Source of the DNA: a bacterium UBP3_UBA6266
GTDB taxonomy: Bacteria; Auribacterota; UBA6266
Direction of reading: 5' to 3'
DNA: 9,367 nucleotides
NCBI GenBank assembly: GCA_002440765.1
Contig: DJVC01000059.1
Location: 1-9,367 of the forward strand
The position numbers were made by a program, and so were the translations under genes. Shown here piece after piece: positions 1 through 6,105 of the stretch (position 1 is the stretch's first letter; each line of letters opens with the position of its first letter). Below the pieces are notes generated by a model. It did not search any database and had not been told where the DNA came from. It saw only the letters and a list, made by a program, of their open reading frames with translations.

Positions 1-1259
1 ACAGGAATCATGTCTTTTGTGGGTTTTACAGCTTTAGCGAATTCTTTTAATTTTTCCTCAGCGGCATGACCGCTTGTGTGAACATATTCTACCTTCAGGC
101 CATATTTACCTACAAAATCTTTAAATTTCTTCGCTTCGGCACTTTCTTTCCCAACATACCCTTTCCACTGGGAATAGATTAACTTTGAGCCGTTTATTCC
201 CTTAATTCTGCTTACAGCGGGAATCATGCTGTTTCTCATAAGCATAAGAACTTTACGATTCGTCTTTGACAAATCATCGTTTTTTATCTTGCGCCGACCG
301 AGGGAAGGGATAAAATCTCTAAATTTGCTTTTGTTTATCTTATTAATGTATATATCTCCCTTGCCAAAATAGTTAGAAATATATACTCTAATGTCTTTCC
401 AATCAATCTGGGGAATGCTGGCGTTTGAAGATTTTATCGCGTTAAGCACACAGGCGGTGTAAGGATCAACAATAAATAAGGCTTCCGCCTTTCTGGCAGC
501 TTTATAAAAGGTAACTATTCTGTCAATATTCTGTCCGGAGCAATATGAAAAGACTATGTTTTCATCCGTGGTTCTTAGAATTTCGGCAATCTTATTACAA
601 ACAGCCGGTTCATCGGGATATTCTCCTGTTTCTCTGCCTATCATAGTGCCTTCCATAAGCAGATAATCAATATTTTTAGGCGTATTGGCGATAAAGTTAT
701 CAAATAGTCTATGTTTCCACCCGGTTGCCCTGAAATCCCCTGAATAGAAAATACTTTTCCTGCTCGTTGTATCCACAATATGAAATGACATTGCCTCAAA
801 ACCGGAATGGTCCACAATATAAGGGGTTATTCTAAAATTGCCGATTTTAAATGGTTTCCGGTCTTTGATTACATTAGGATTGACTATCGTAATTCTATGT
901 TCTTCCTTAATAAAGACATTGAGGACGTCTATTAGTTTTTTAGCTCCATCGCTGATATAAACCGGGATTTGAGGATTGGCGTATTTCAGGAAACCGTAAT
1001 GGTCTTTGTGGGAATGAGAAATCAGTATGGCATCAACCTGCGGAGGAGTATCTTTATAGAGACCTTTGATAGGATAAAGGATGTTTTCCTTGATAAGTTG
1101 GCTCACCGGCTTGTTTTCAAGTTCTCTCTCATTGAAATCGCCGCCGACGGAGTCCATAAGCGGCATACCAAAATCAATCAAGATTTTAGTATTCTGCGCC
1201 TGCAATTCAACACAGGTTCCGCCAATTTCTTGCGCTCCGCGATGGATGGTGAGGTTCAT
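1..1259 (-). CDS. MBL-fold / beta-CASP nuclease (RNase J / CPSF-like), 3' end cut by the window edge
   Basis: Reading leftward from ATG at 1259 gives 419 complete codons without a stop, so the C-terminus lies beyond position 1. The N-terminus MNLTIHRGAQEIGGTCVEL is a typical opening strand pair of beta-CASP MBL enzymes. The metal-binding motif HSHKDH is at residues 82-87 (His82, His84, Asp86, His87). His151 in VDHSG and Asp175 in SGDFR supply motifs 3 and 4. LMEGT at 201-205 fits beta-CASP motif A, and HTSGH at 394-398 carries the later His pair. The terminal PxH motif of the family would come just after the cut, so probably only a few tens of residues are missing. Known members are zinc-dependent RNA or DNA nucleases in the cytoplasm; which substrate this one uses cannot be read from the sequence. 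It starts 3 bases after the stop of the 300-aa nuclease-like gene, implying co-transcription and coupled translation. An RNase J housekeeping role is possible, but the operon context argues for a specialised paralogue. Confidence 0.88.
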   Translation of the reverse strand, partial: MNLTIHRGAQEIGGTCVELQAQNTKILIDFGMPLMDSVGGDFNERELENKPVSQLIKENILYPIKGLYKDTPPQVDAILISHSHKDHYGFLKYANPQIPVYISDGAKKLIDVLNVFIKEEHRITIVNPNVIKDRKPFKIGNFRITPYIVDHSGFEAMSFHIVDTTSRKSIFYSGDFRATGWKHRLFDNFIANTPKNIDYLLMEGTMIGRETGEYPDEPAVCNKIAEILRTTDENIVFSYCSGQNIDRIVTFYKAARKAEALFIVDPYTACVLNAIKSSNASIPQIDWKDIRVYISNYFGKGDIYINKINKSKFRDFIPSLGRRKIKNDDLSKTNRKVLMLMRNSMIPAVSRIKGINGSKLIYSQWKGYVGKESAEAKKFKDFVGKYGLKVEYVHTSGHAAEEKLKEFAKAVKPTKDMIP

Positions 1260-1262
1260 ACG

Positions 1263-2165
1263 TTATGTAAAAATATCACCCCTTTTCGTAAGCCAATTAT
1301 CCGGCAATCTTATAATCTTAAATTTCATATTATTGTATAACTGTCCCTGACCATTTTCATGTTCAGTAACAACTGCTATAGCGCTTATACTATTACAAGA
1401 AAATGCATTCTTAAAAGGTGGTAGATATCCTTCTTTCATCATCGCTTCCGGATTACCTCTCCCTTTATGAAAATATCCATCTGCTTTCATTAACCATTTT
1501 GTATATTCCTCAAGCTCTTTTTTAGCCTTTGCCAAATCATTGTCTTTTTTAAGCTCAACTACTGTTGCCGTGCTATCATCATTAAAACTTAGTATATCTA
1601 TGTGATGATGCCTATTTCTGGACCTATTTGCAGTAGAATTTTTATCGGGATTTAAGATAACTGGGGCTTGTGATACAACTTTTTTTAAATCTGTATTTAC
1701 GCCTATATATTTCCTCGCATTTACTCCTCTATGATTATCTGACAGTATAATACTTTCAAGCCAGTGCTCAAGCGAGAATCCCGGGATATAACGTTTTTCC
1801 TTTGGCTGATTAAAAACTTTTCCATAATTATTTATACACTCTTCTAAAAATCCTTTTATGTTATCTAAAAGGGATTTTATGCAATTTAAGGACTGGATTT
1901 TTTGGGGTTTTTTTGCACCTCTTATTTTTTTGTTTCTCTCACATATTTTTACTCTATATACCCCCTTTTTTGTTAATTGTAAAACCTCCAATCCACAATA
2001 TCTAAAACTTACATAATCTCCATTAAACCGCGGGATTAAAACAAGTCTTTCTTCATCAAGATAAGGCTTAAAAAACTTGGTTATGTCTTTAATGTGGCTT
2101 TCTTTTATTTCCCATCTCCGGCTCGTTAATACTCTGTCTATTGCATAATAATTACATATACTCAT
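1263..2165 (-). CDS. PD-(D/E)XK-like nuclease, 300 aa, function unassigned
   Basis: No named family is recognised, but the C-terminal half has the signature of a PD-(D/E)XK (restriction-endonuclease-like) fold. A helix LEHWLESII at 132-140 offers an acidic residue (Glu133 or Glu137). HHHIDIL at 186-192 gives Asp190, and VVELKKD at 202-208 gives the Glu204-x-Lys206 pair. A Lys/Glu-rich helix follows (211-224). This order resembles NucS/DUF91-type and Mrr-type nucleases. Residues 1-125 look like a separate domain with alternating strands and no motif that I can name. The start is fixed by an ATGA overlap with the stop of the upstream 250-aa nuclease gene, which implies translational coupling; the stop lies 3 bases before the MBL gene. 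The middle of the gene is strikingly AT-rich (15 of 60 bases are G/C at 1921-1980), unlike its neighbours, so it may have joined the operon separately. The nuclease role is inferred from motifs only. Confidence 0.72.
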   Translation of the reverse strand: MSICNYYAIDRVLTSRRWEIKESHIKDITKFFKPYLDEERLVLIPRFNGDYVSFRYCGLEVLQLTKKGVYRVKICERNKKIRGAKKPQKIQSLNCIKSLLDNIKGFLEECINNYGKVFNQPKEKRYIPGFSLEHWLESIILSDNHRGVNARKYIGVNTDLKKVVSQAPVILNPDKNSTANRSRNRHHHIDILSFNDDSTATVVELKKDNDLAKAKKELEEYTKWLMKADGYFHKGRGNPEAMMKEGYLPPFKNAFSCNSISAIAVVTEHENGQGQLYNNMKFKIIRLPDNWLTKRGDIFT

Positions 2166-2914
2166 AGTATATCCCCAACCGCATCCTTATAAGCGCAAAA
2201 GTCACAATCTTCGGCGGCTTCGGGGATAGCATCGCTATTCAGGCACTTATATAACTCATTAATAGTTTCCTCAATCCAGTCGGCATTGCCTTCGTAGGGG
2301 ATTAAAGTAATATCAAACTCAAGTTTGCCGTCGAACTTTTCCGCATCTGTTTTCCCGTTGCAATAAACAAAATACCCCGTATTCGAAACCTTCAGGCCGT
2401 TTTGCCTGACAAGCCACTGATATATTTCCATCTGGCGTTTATACCCATCCTGCCAATCTTTATCAAGAGCGATAATTTCCTCGTTTTTGCTCGTGGACTT
2501 ATAATCGACAACAATGTATTCTCCTTGATTATTCTTCCACAAATCATCGATAGCGCCGTGTATAAGAAGATTGGTCTTTCTGTGTAATATCTGAACTCCT
2601 TTAAAATTTGCTCTCCATTCATCGAGCAATTTATGTTTGGCGGGAATTGCTTCAACCCCATATTTTTTCATCAACGGGTGTGCTTCGCTGTTTTCCCGCA
2701 GCAAATCAAATTCTTTTTTAAGCAAAGTGTCAACCGCGCTGTTCAACGTATAAGGATAACTCGGGGGACGGCCCACTCCAAAACGCCTGTCCAGGTAAAA
2801 GCATCGGGGGCACTGTATAAACAGCTCTATTTTTGAACGGCTTATTTTAAATGGAGAAGAACTTCCGGGCTGATAAATGTTTCTTTTACGTTTTGGCGAA
2901 TAATATTCTGACAT
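2162..2914 (-). CDS. RecB/Cas4-like PD-(D/E)XK nuclease with probable Fe-S cysteines, 250 aa
   Basis: The protein belongs to the RecB-like nuclease superfamily (PDDEXK_1 type). KISRSKIELFIQCPRCFYLD at 23-42 is the classic N-terminal helix, with Cys35 and Cys38. GAIDDLW at 120-126 supplies the first catalytic Asp (123 or 124), VVDYKS at 135-140 gives Asp137-x-Lys139, and YKRQMEIYQWLV at 158-169 is the Q-x3-Y RecB motif. A C-terminal pair CDFC at 237-240 completes four cysteines that could hold a 4Fe-4S cluster, as in Cas4 and AddB, although those usually have one N-terminal and three C-terminal Cys. The expected activity is metal-dependent DNA cleavage or end trimming. Length fits a stand-alone nuclease. 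It starts 4 bases after the 209-aa gene and overlaps the next gene by 4 bases. No cas1, cas2 or CRISPR repeat is in the window, so a CRISPR adaptation role is not supported. Confidence 0.85.
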   Translation of the reverse strand: MSEYYSPKRKRNIYQPGSSSPFKISRSKIELFIQCPRCFYLDRRFGVGRPPSYPYTLNSAVDTLLKKEFDLLRENSEAHPLMKKYGVEAIPAKHKLLDEWRANFKGVQILHRKTNLLIHGAIDDLWKNNQGEYIVVDYKSTSKNEEIIALDKDWQDGYKRQMEIYQWLVRQNGLKVSNTGYFVYCNGKTDAEKFDGKLEFDITLIPYEGNADWIEETINELYKCLNSDAIPEAAEDCDFCAYKDAVGDIL

Positions 2915-2918
2915 AATG

Positions 2919-3548
2919 CTATTCTTTTTTCACCCCTTTCACCTCCCACAATAAAGCGCCCTGGAACTCGTTTTGAGCTCCCTCACGCGCCCTGACTATC
3001 TGAATTAATTCAAGCTTCAGCAAACCAAATTTTTGAGGAGATGTTATATTCCAATCGTTAATAGTAATCTTCCCGCCCCCGCCACCATTTTTCGTTTTGC
3101 CCGCTTTTCTTTTGATATACATAATGTAATAACATTTTATTTTTTTCTTACGCAATTCCCCCAGTTTATTTGCATCACTTGCTATATTATCTTTCTTTTT
3201 TAGGATTTTCTTGACGCTTCCAAAAAACCTGTCAAAACAGTCTTGTAAACTATATTCCGTTTCATTTGCGCTGGCCGCCCCATAAGGACTCGCCTTTGCC
3301 TCTGCAACCCATTTCACTGGATTTGCCAAATCAGAAATATCCCAGCATGCTAAATCAACTTCTCCCTTTTGATTTTCATCTTTAAGTAATAAACCCATCG
3401 GACATTCTGTTAAAATTATTTCGTCATCGCCGGATTCCTTGTTTAAATAAGCAGCGATAATATTGGTTGCCGGCTCTTCATGCTTAAAATTTTTAAAACA
3501 ATTGTTATTAAGCATTTTTTGTATAGCGCTGATCAAATTTTTGCACAT
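2919..3548 (-). CDS. Putative PD-(D/E)XK nuclease, 209 aa
   Basis: The start is placed at ATG 3548 because a perfect AGGAGG (3555-3560) sits 6 bases upstream; a longer reading from 3596 has no such support. Near the N-terminus, EEPATNIIAAYL at 24-35 gives an acidic residue on a helix. KGEVDLACWD at 61-70 gives Asp65, and KWVAEAKAS at 79-87 gives Glu83-x-Lys85. Acidic helix, strand with Asp, then strand with E-x-K is the PD-(D/E)XK core order. The rest is Lys-rich, and a run of five glycines (155-159) looks like a flexible loop before the last two strands. It resembles restriction-type or VRR-like nucleases only at this level; no specific family is recognised. The gap to the upstream membrane-protein gene is about 75 bases, the largest in the train, so a weak internal promoter is possible. 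It is followed after 4 bases by the RecB-like nuclease gene. Confidence 0.68.
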   Translation of the reverse strand: MCKNLISAIQKMLNNNCFKNFKHEEPATNIIAAYLNKESGDDEIILTECPMGLLLKDENQKGEVDLACWDISDLANPVKWVAEAKASPYGAASANETEYSLQDCFDRFFGSVKKILKKKDNIASDANKLGELRKKKIKCYYIMYIKRKAGKTKNGGGGGKITINDWNITSPQKFGLLKLELIQIVRAREGAQNEFQGALLWEVKGVKKE

Positions 3549-3554
3549 ACACAT

Positions 3555-3560
3555 CCTCCT
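3555..3560 (-). promoter_or_regulatory. Consensus ribosome-binding site of the 209-aa nuclease gene
   Basis: On the minus strand this reads AGGAGG with 6 bases to ATG at 3548. It is the strongest Shine-Dalgarno in the left half and decides the start, making the 16 codons further upstream part of the leader. Confidence 0.8.
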
Positions 3561-3622
3561 AAAAATTTGCAAATTACCAACCCTTATACATAACATGCTT
3601 TATTAAAATACCGCTTATTATT

Positions 3623-3898
3623 CTACTTGCCCCAGCCGGAACTTTGCAAGGATTTATCAAGAGCTTTGCTCCTGGCTTTAATTTCCTCTCTTGCTGCCGC
3701 CAATTCCTCGTCAGACATCTGCTTAGCGCTTTCTATCGCCGCAGCCGCTTCATTATTCCAGTTTTTCACCGCTTTACTCCCGGCCACTTCACCCGCTTTA
3801 TCAACTGTCTTCATCAAGAACCTTGACAGAGGTATAAATAGCAGACAAATTATTACCAAAGCACCAATCAACAATAAAAGCCTCTTATTCCGCCGCAT
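3623..3898 (-). CDS. Small single-pass membrane protein, 91 aa
   Basis: Not recognised as a known family. After a positively charged start (MRRNKR) there is one hydrophobic segment at about 7-28, then a soluble tail. Most of the tail (about 45-83) is Ala/Glu/Lys-rich and strongly helix-forming, probably a coiled coil or amphipathic helix. Charge distribution suggests N-in with the tail outside the cytoplasmic membrane, though a tail on the cytoplasmic side cannot be excluded for so short a protein. ATG at 3898 is chosen over an upstream TTG because GGAGGG (3906-3911) lies 7 bases before it. It follows the 116-aa membrane-protein gene by 38 bases. Its ribosome-binding region is nearly identical to that of that gene, which suggests duplication or parallel control. 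Likely a membrane partner of the AAA+ ATPase or the nucleases; that is inference from position. Confidence 0.72.
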   Translation of the reverse strand: MRRNKRLLLLIGALVIICLLFIPLSRFLMKTVDKAGEVAGSKAVKNWNNEAAAAIESAKQMSDEELAAAREEIKARSKALDKSLQSSGWGK

Positions 3899-3911
3899 AA
3901 TAATACCCTCC
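3899..3911 (-). promoter_or_regulatory. Ribosome-binding region of the 91-aa gene, twin of the one at 4288-4300
   Basis: The minus strand reads GGAGGGTATTATT directly before ATG. The same 13 bases precede the GTG of the 116-aa gene at 4288-4300. Both have a 7-base gap between GGAGGG and the start codon, which fixes both starts. Confidence 0.7.
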
Positions 3912-3936
3912 AATTTTTCGGTTTATCTTCAATATC

Positions 3937-4287
3937 TCAATAATAGTTTCCTGTTGATTCCTCAATTTTCTTTTGGGTGTCCTTTATAATTTCATCCCAT
4001 TCTTCGTCAAATTTTTTCTTTATCCGGTTTTCACGTTCCTCCTCTGATTCTATAATTCCTTCCCGCTGCAGGACCTTTACCCCCAGGGGATACCGGGAAA
4101 CCGCGGAAATCCACGGCATACCGGTGATTTTATCAACGTTGATGAAAGTTTCGCTAAATCCAAAAGACTGCCTCATCGCAATCTTCGGGAAAACAAGATT
4201 AGATCCCGTAATAATGTGTATATTCCCCAAAGCCAACAAACACAAAACCGCAATTAAAATAATCAATCCGAAATTATTTTTCTTCAC
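3937..4287 (-). CDS. Small single-pass membrane protein, 116 aa
   Basis: Not recognised as a known family. MKKNNF is followed by one hydrophobic segment at about 7-24, then a compact middle part (about 30-78, with FPKIAMRQSFGFSETFINVD at 33-52), and a highly charged helical tail (79-111, rich in Glu/Lys/Arg). The start is GTG at 4287, supported by GAGGAGGG ending 7 bases upstream; an upstream TTG reading would overlap the ATPase gene and lacks a site. The gene begins 19 bases after the ATPase stop. The middle part is not low-complexity and could be a small periplasmic or membrane-proximal domain. Together with the next gene it gives the operon two single-span membrane anchors, which may place the ATPase or the nucleases at the membrane. 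Confidence 0.75.
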   Translation of the reverse strand: MKKNNFGLIILIAVLCLLALGNIHIITGSNLVFPKIAMRQSFGFSETFINVDKITGMPWISAVSRYPLGVKVLQREGIIESEEERENRIKKKFDEEWDEIIKDTQKKIEESTGNYY

Positions 4288-4306
4288 AATAATACCCTCC
4301 TCATTT

Positions 4307-5731
4307 TTAAGCGTGAGCAAAAAATCCTATTTGGGGTTTATCATCTTGGGTAAACAGCCCCTCTGTTTCCAAGCGCGCCCCGAATAAAAGGTCTTCCATT
4401 GTTAATATATTACGTTTTTCGACGCTTAAGCGGCGCAAAGCATGGAATACGGCATTTCTAATATAACCTCCGCTTAACTTAAACTGTTTCGCAAGAGCGT
4501 GAAAATCAACATCCGGACCAACAATCACTTTATCCGGAATATGTGACTGCCAGATCTGCGCCCGAATATCTTCATCAGGCAACTCAAATTTAACTTTCAG
4601 CGTAACCCTGCGTTCCAGCGCGGGGTCGAGCAAAATATCCATATTAGTAGTTAAAATTAATTCCTGCTTATAACGTTCTATCTCCTGCAACATAACATTT
4701 ACAATGCGAATATCGTGCTCCTGCGCGGCATAAACCCGATTATAAAGAAGGCTATCTGCCTCATCCATACAGATAACAAGATTGTTCATCTTGGCGCTTT
4801 CGAAGATCTTCACGATGTTTTTATCTGTATTTCCATACCAGCGGCTTGTAATTTTGGAAAAATCAACCATAAGTATTTTTTTGTTTAGATAAGACGCAAC
4901 TGCTTCGGCAAACATACTTTTTCCCGTTCCCGGGGGTCCATAGAACAGCAAAACAAGTCCATTCCCACTTTTAAGCATCCTTTGTACTCCAAATTTTTCT
5001 AAAGAGTTCTCACTGTAACTGGAAAGCAAAAACGTAACCCTATCTTTTATATCGGCTTTTAATTTCACATCTTCTAAAGAATATTGAGGCATTTTCTCAT
5101 AGCCCACTTCAGCAGAAGGAACAGCCGTTTTCCCTAAAACAAGCCCTTTTCTTATTCCCGCTCCACTCAGCATGCTTGAAAGGAGGATCACAACTTCTCC
5201 GGATAGGAAACACCCTTCCGCCACATTGCTGAATATTCTTCTGATTTCTTTTATAAGAATACCGTTTTTTATAAGCGCGCTCGTATCCGCAAAATATTTC
5301 AGATTTTTCATCCTGTTTATCGCCGAATCTTCACAGCTCAATATGATTACAAGTTCCTTTTGCAAACACATATTTTTAGGCATAGAACATATTTCAAGAT
5401 AAAGCAAAAAAAGCACTGCTCTTTTTTCAAAAAGCTCTAATAAATAATTTTCCGCTAGTTTTTCGACAACAAACTGCTTGCCATCTTTTATGCTTTTATC
5501 CACTTTATCCCAAAACAGACCTTCTTCCTTTTTAATTACATTGTTTATAGCTGCAATCTCTTTCTCCCTTTTCCCTTCGCTTTCCGAGTTTTCTTTTTCA
5601 GCAACCTTTTTGCCGCCTTCTTCATAGAAATCAATTAGAGCTCTTTTTTTATCGAAAAGTTTGCATATTTTGAAATACTGGGTTATGTATTCTTCATCGT
5701 TTTCAATAATCCGCTTTTTATATGGGCTCAT
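4307..5731 (-). CDS. AAA+ ATPase of the classic AAA type, 474 aa, with novel N-terminal domain
   Basis: An ATP-driven remodelling enzyme. Walker A GPPGTGKS is at 265-272, Walker B VICMDEAD at 319-326, and sensor 1 TTN at 361-363. The Arg pair ALERRV at 371-376 sits where the arginine fingers belong, and sensor-2 motif GGYIRNA is at 421-427. This order matches the classic AAA group (katanin/Vps4/FtsH-like), which form hexamers and thread or dismantle protein substrates. Residues 1-240 carry no motif I can name; they are charged and helical (43-70 very Lys/Glu-rich) and probably form the substrate or partner domain. There is no transmembrane span and no protease domain. ATG at 5731 is preferred to a TTG 11 codons upstream; a G-rich site AAGGGGG lies upstream, and the start overlaps the stop of a small leader ORF. 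It is the first large gene of the leftward operon and likely the motor of any system here. Confidence 0.9.
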   Translation of the reverse strand: MSPYKKRIIENDEEYITQYFKICKLFDKKRALIDFYEEGGKKVAEKENSESEGKREKEIAAINNVIKKEEGLFWDKVDKSIKDGKQFVVEKLAENYLLELFEKRAVLFLLYLEICSMPKNMCLQKELVIILSCEDSAINRMKNLKYFADTSALIKNGILIKEIRRIFSNVAEGCFLSGEVVILLSSMLSGAGIRKGLVLGKTAVPSAEVGYEKMPQYSLEDVKLKADIKDRVTFLLSSYSENSLEKFGVQRMLKSGNGLVLLFYGPPGTGKSMFAEAVASYLNKKILMVDFSKITSRWYGNTDKNIVKIFESAKMNNLVICMDEADSLLYNRVYAAQEHDIRIVNVMLQEIERYKQELILTTNMDILLDPALERRVTLKVKFELPDEDIRAQIWQSHIPDKVIVGPDVDFHALAKQFKLSGGYIRNAVFHALRRLSVEKRNILTMEDLLFGARLETEGLFTQDDKPQIGFFAHA

Positions 5732-5802
5732 AACACTGTTTCCCCCTTTTCCCTTCTTTTGCAAAGTTTTTTTAGATTTGTTCCCAAATCATACAAACCC
5801 AT
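5728..5802 (-). CDS. Possible small leader ORF, 24 aa (27 aa from ATG 5811)
   Basis: ATG at 5802 or, in frame, 5811 opens a short ORF beginning MGLYDLGTNLKKL and ending at TGA 5728-5730, which overlaps the ATG of the ATPase gene as ATGA. A strong purine-rich site AGGGGAGG (5813-5820) precedes it: GGAGG is 10 bases from ATG 5802, while AAGGGG is 4 bases from ATG 5811. Strong site plus stop-start overlap is the usual layout for translational coupling, so the ORF may control ATPase synthesis, or be a very small basic protein (KKLCKRREK). There is no run of a single amino acid that would suggest attenuation. It could also be chance. Confidence 0.42.
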   Translation of the reverse strand: MGLYDLGTNLKKLCKRREKGETVL

Positions 5803-5814
5803 TACATTCATTCC

Positions 5815-5834
5815 TCCCCTTGATTTTTAGGGGA
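5815..5834. promoter_or_regulatory. Inverted repeat over the leader ribosome-binding site
   Basis: TCCCCT (5815-5820) and AGGGGA (5829-5834) are exact inverted copies separated by 8 bases. On the minus strand the second arm is the AGGGGA of the leader Shine-Dalgarno, so folding of the RNA would mask it. It may be a translational control hairpin or an operator. No T-run follows on either strand, so a terminator is unlikely. Confidence 0.35.
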
Positions 5835-6048
5835 TTTTCATCTTATTAAACTGTTGCGTCAGCATTGTGTCGTATTGATTTTTTTTAATATTATTTCAAT
5901 CTGCGCCCAAACTGTGCCCGTCTGAAGTATAAAGTAACTGTAATAAAAATAAACAATGTAAATAATGTAATTTCATAAGGGGTTTTGGGAGAAAGAGTAA
6001 AGTTATAATATCTTAATTTGCAATAGGTTAGGCAAAATATTCCTGCCT
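5835..6048. other. Non-coding stretch upstream of the leftward operon
   Basis: No credible ORF with a start and ribosome site is seen on either strand. It holds the candidate promoter and AT-rich DNA. At 6024-6057 there is an imperfect inverted repeat: TAGG-TT-AGGCA against TGCCT-GAAT-CCTA. This runs into the tRNA-like fragment and could be part of an integrase core site. Confidence 0.4.
5928..5956 (-). promoter_or_regulatory. Candidate sigma70-type promoter for the leftward operon
   Basis: The minus strand shows TTGTTT (5951-5956), 17 bases, then TTTATA (5928-5933); shifted two bases, TATACT also resembles a -10 box. Transcription would start about 100 bases upstream of the leader ORF. The region is very AT-rich, so such matches arise easily. 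Confidence 0.25.
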
Positions 6049-6068
6049 GAATCCTACCTCCTCCGCCA
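6049..6068 (+). other. 3' fragment of a tRNA-Ser gene, probable attachment site (att) of an integrated island
   Basis: The 20 bases GAATCCTACCTCCTCCGCCA read as tRNA positions 57-76: GAAT completes a T loop (A58 present), CCTAC is the 3' T-stem strand, CTCCTCC the 3' acceptor strand, G the discriminator, then encoded CCA. CTCCTCC with G73 is typical of bacterial tRNA-Ser. The matching 5' T stem GTAGG plus TTC is missing immediately upstream, and no GGAGGAG acceptor strand or clover-leaf precedes it, so this is a fragment, not a gene. A terminator follows after 11 bases, as behind a real tRNA. This is the expected far end of an element integrated at a tRNA 3' end. The intact tRNA and the integrase would lie left of the window. 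A chance match is the main alternative. Confidence 0.6.
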
Positions 6069-6069
6069 T

Positions 6070-6105
6070 AAATAAAACACCCCCTTTACGGGGGTTTTTT
6101 ATTTA
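6070..6105. terminator. Strong intrinsic terminator, probably bidirectional
   Basis: ACCCCC (6079-6084), loop TTTAC, GGGGGT (6090-6095), then a T run to 6100. The flanking AAATAAAA and TTTTATTT also pair with one mismatch, giving a long stem usable in both directions. No rightward gene precedes it; it best fits the original terminator of the tRNA whose 3' end is at 6049-6068. Confidence 0.85.

Noticed and set aside
2162..2914. Cas4 of a CRISPR-Cas locus
   Set aside because: Motifs fit the wider RecB-like family, but the Cys layout is two plus two and there is no cas1, cas2, effector or repeat array in the window.
969..5849. Several plus-strand ORFs of 60-136 codons across the left half
   Set aside because: Each lies antisense or out of frame within a motif-supported minus-strand gene and lacks its own start signals or recognisable domain.
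5850..5960. Minus-strand reading QTGTVWAQ that might be an integrase tail
   Set aside because: The frame is short, mostly AT-rich filler without a tyrosine-recombinase motif, and I cannot tie the phrase to a family with confidence.
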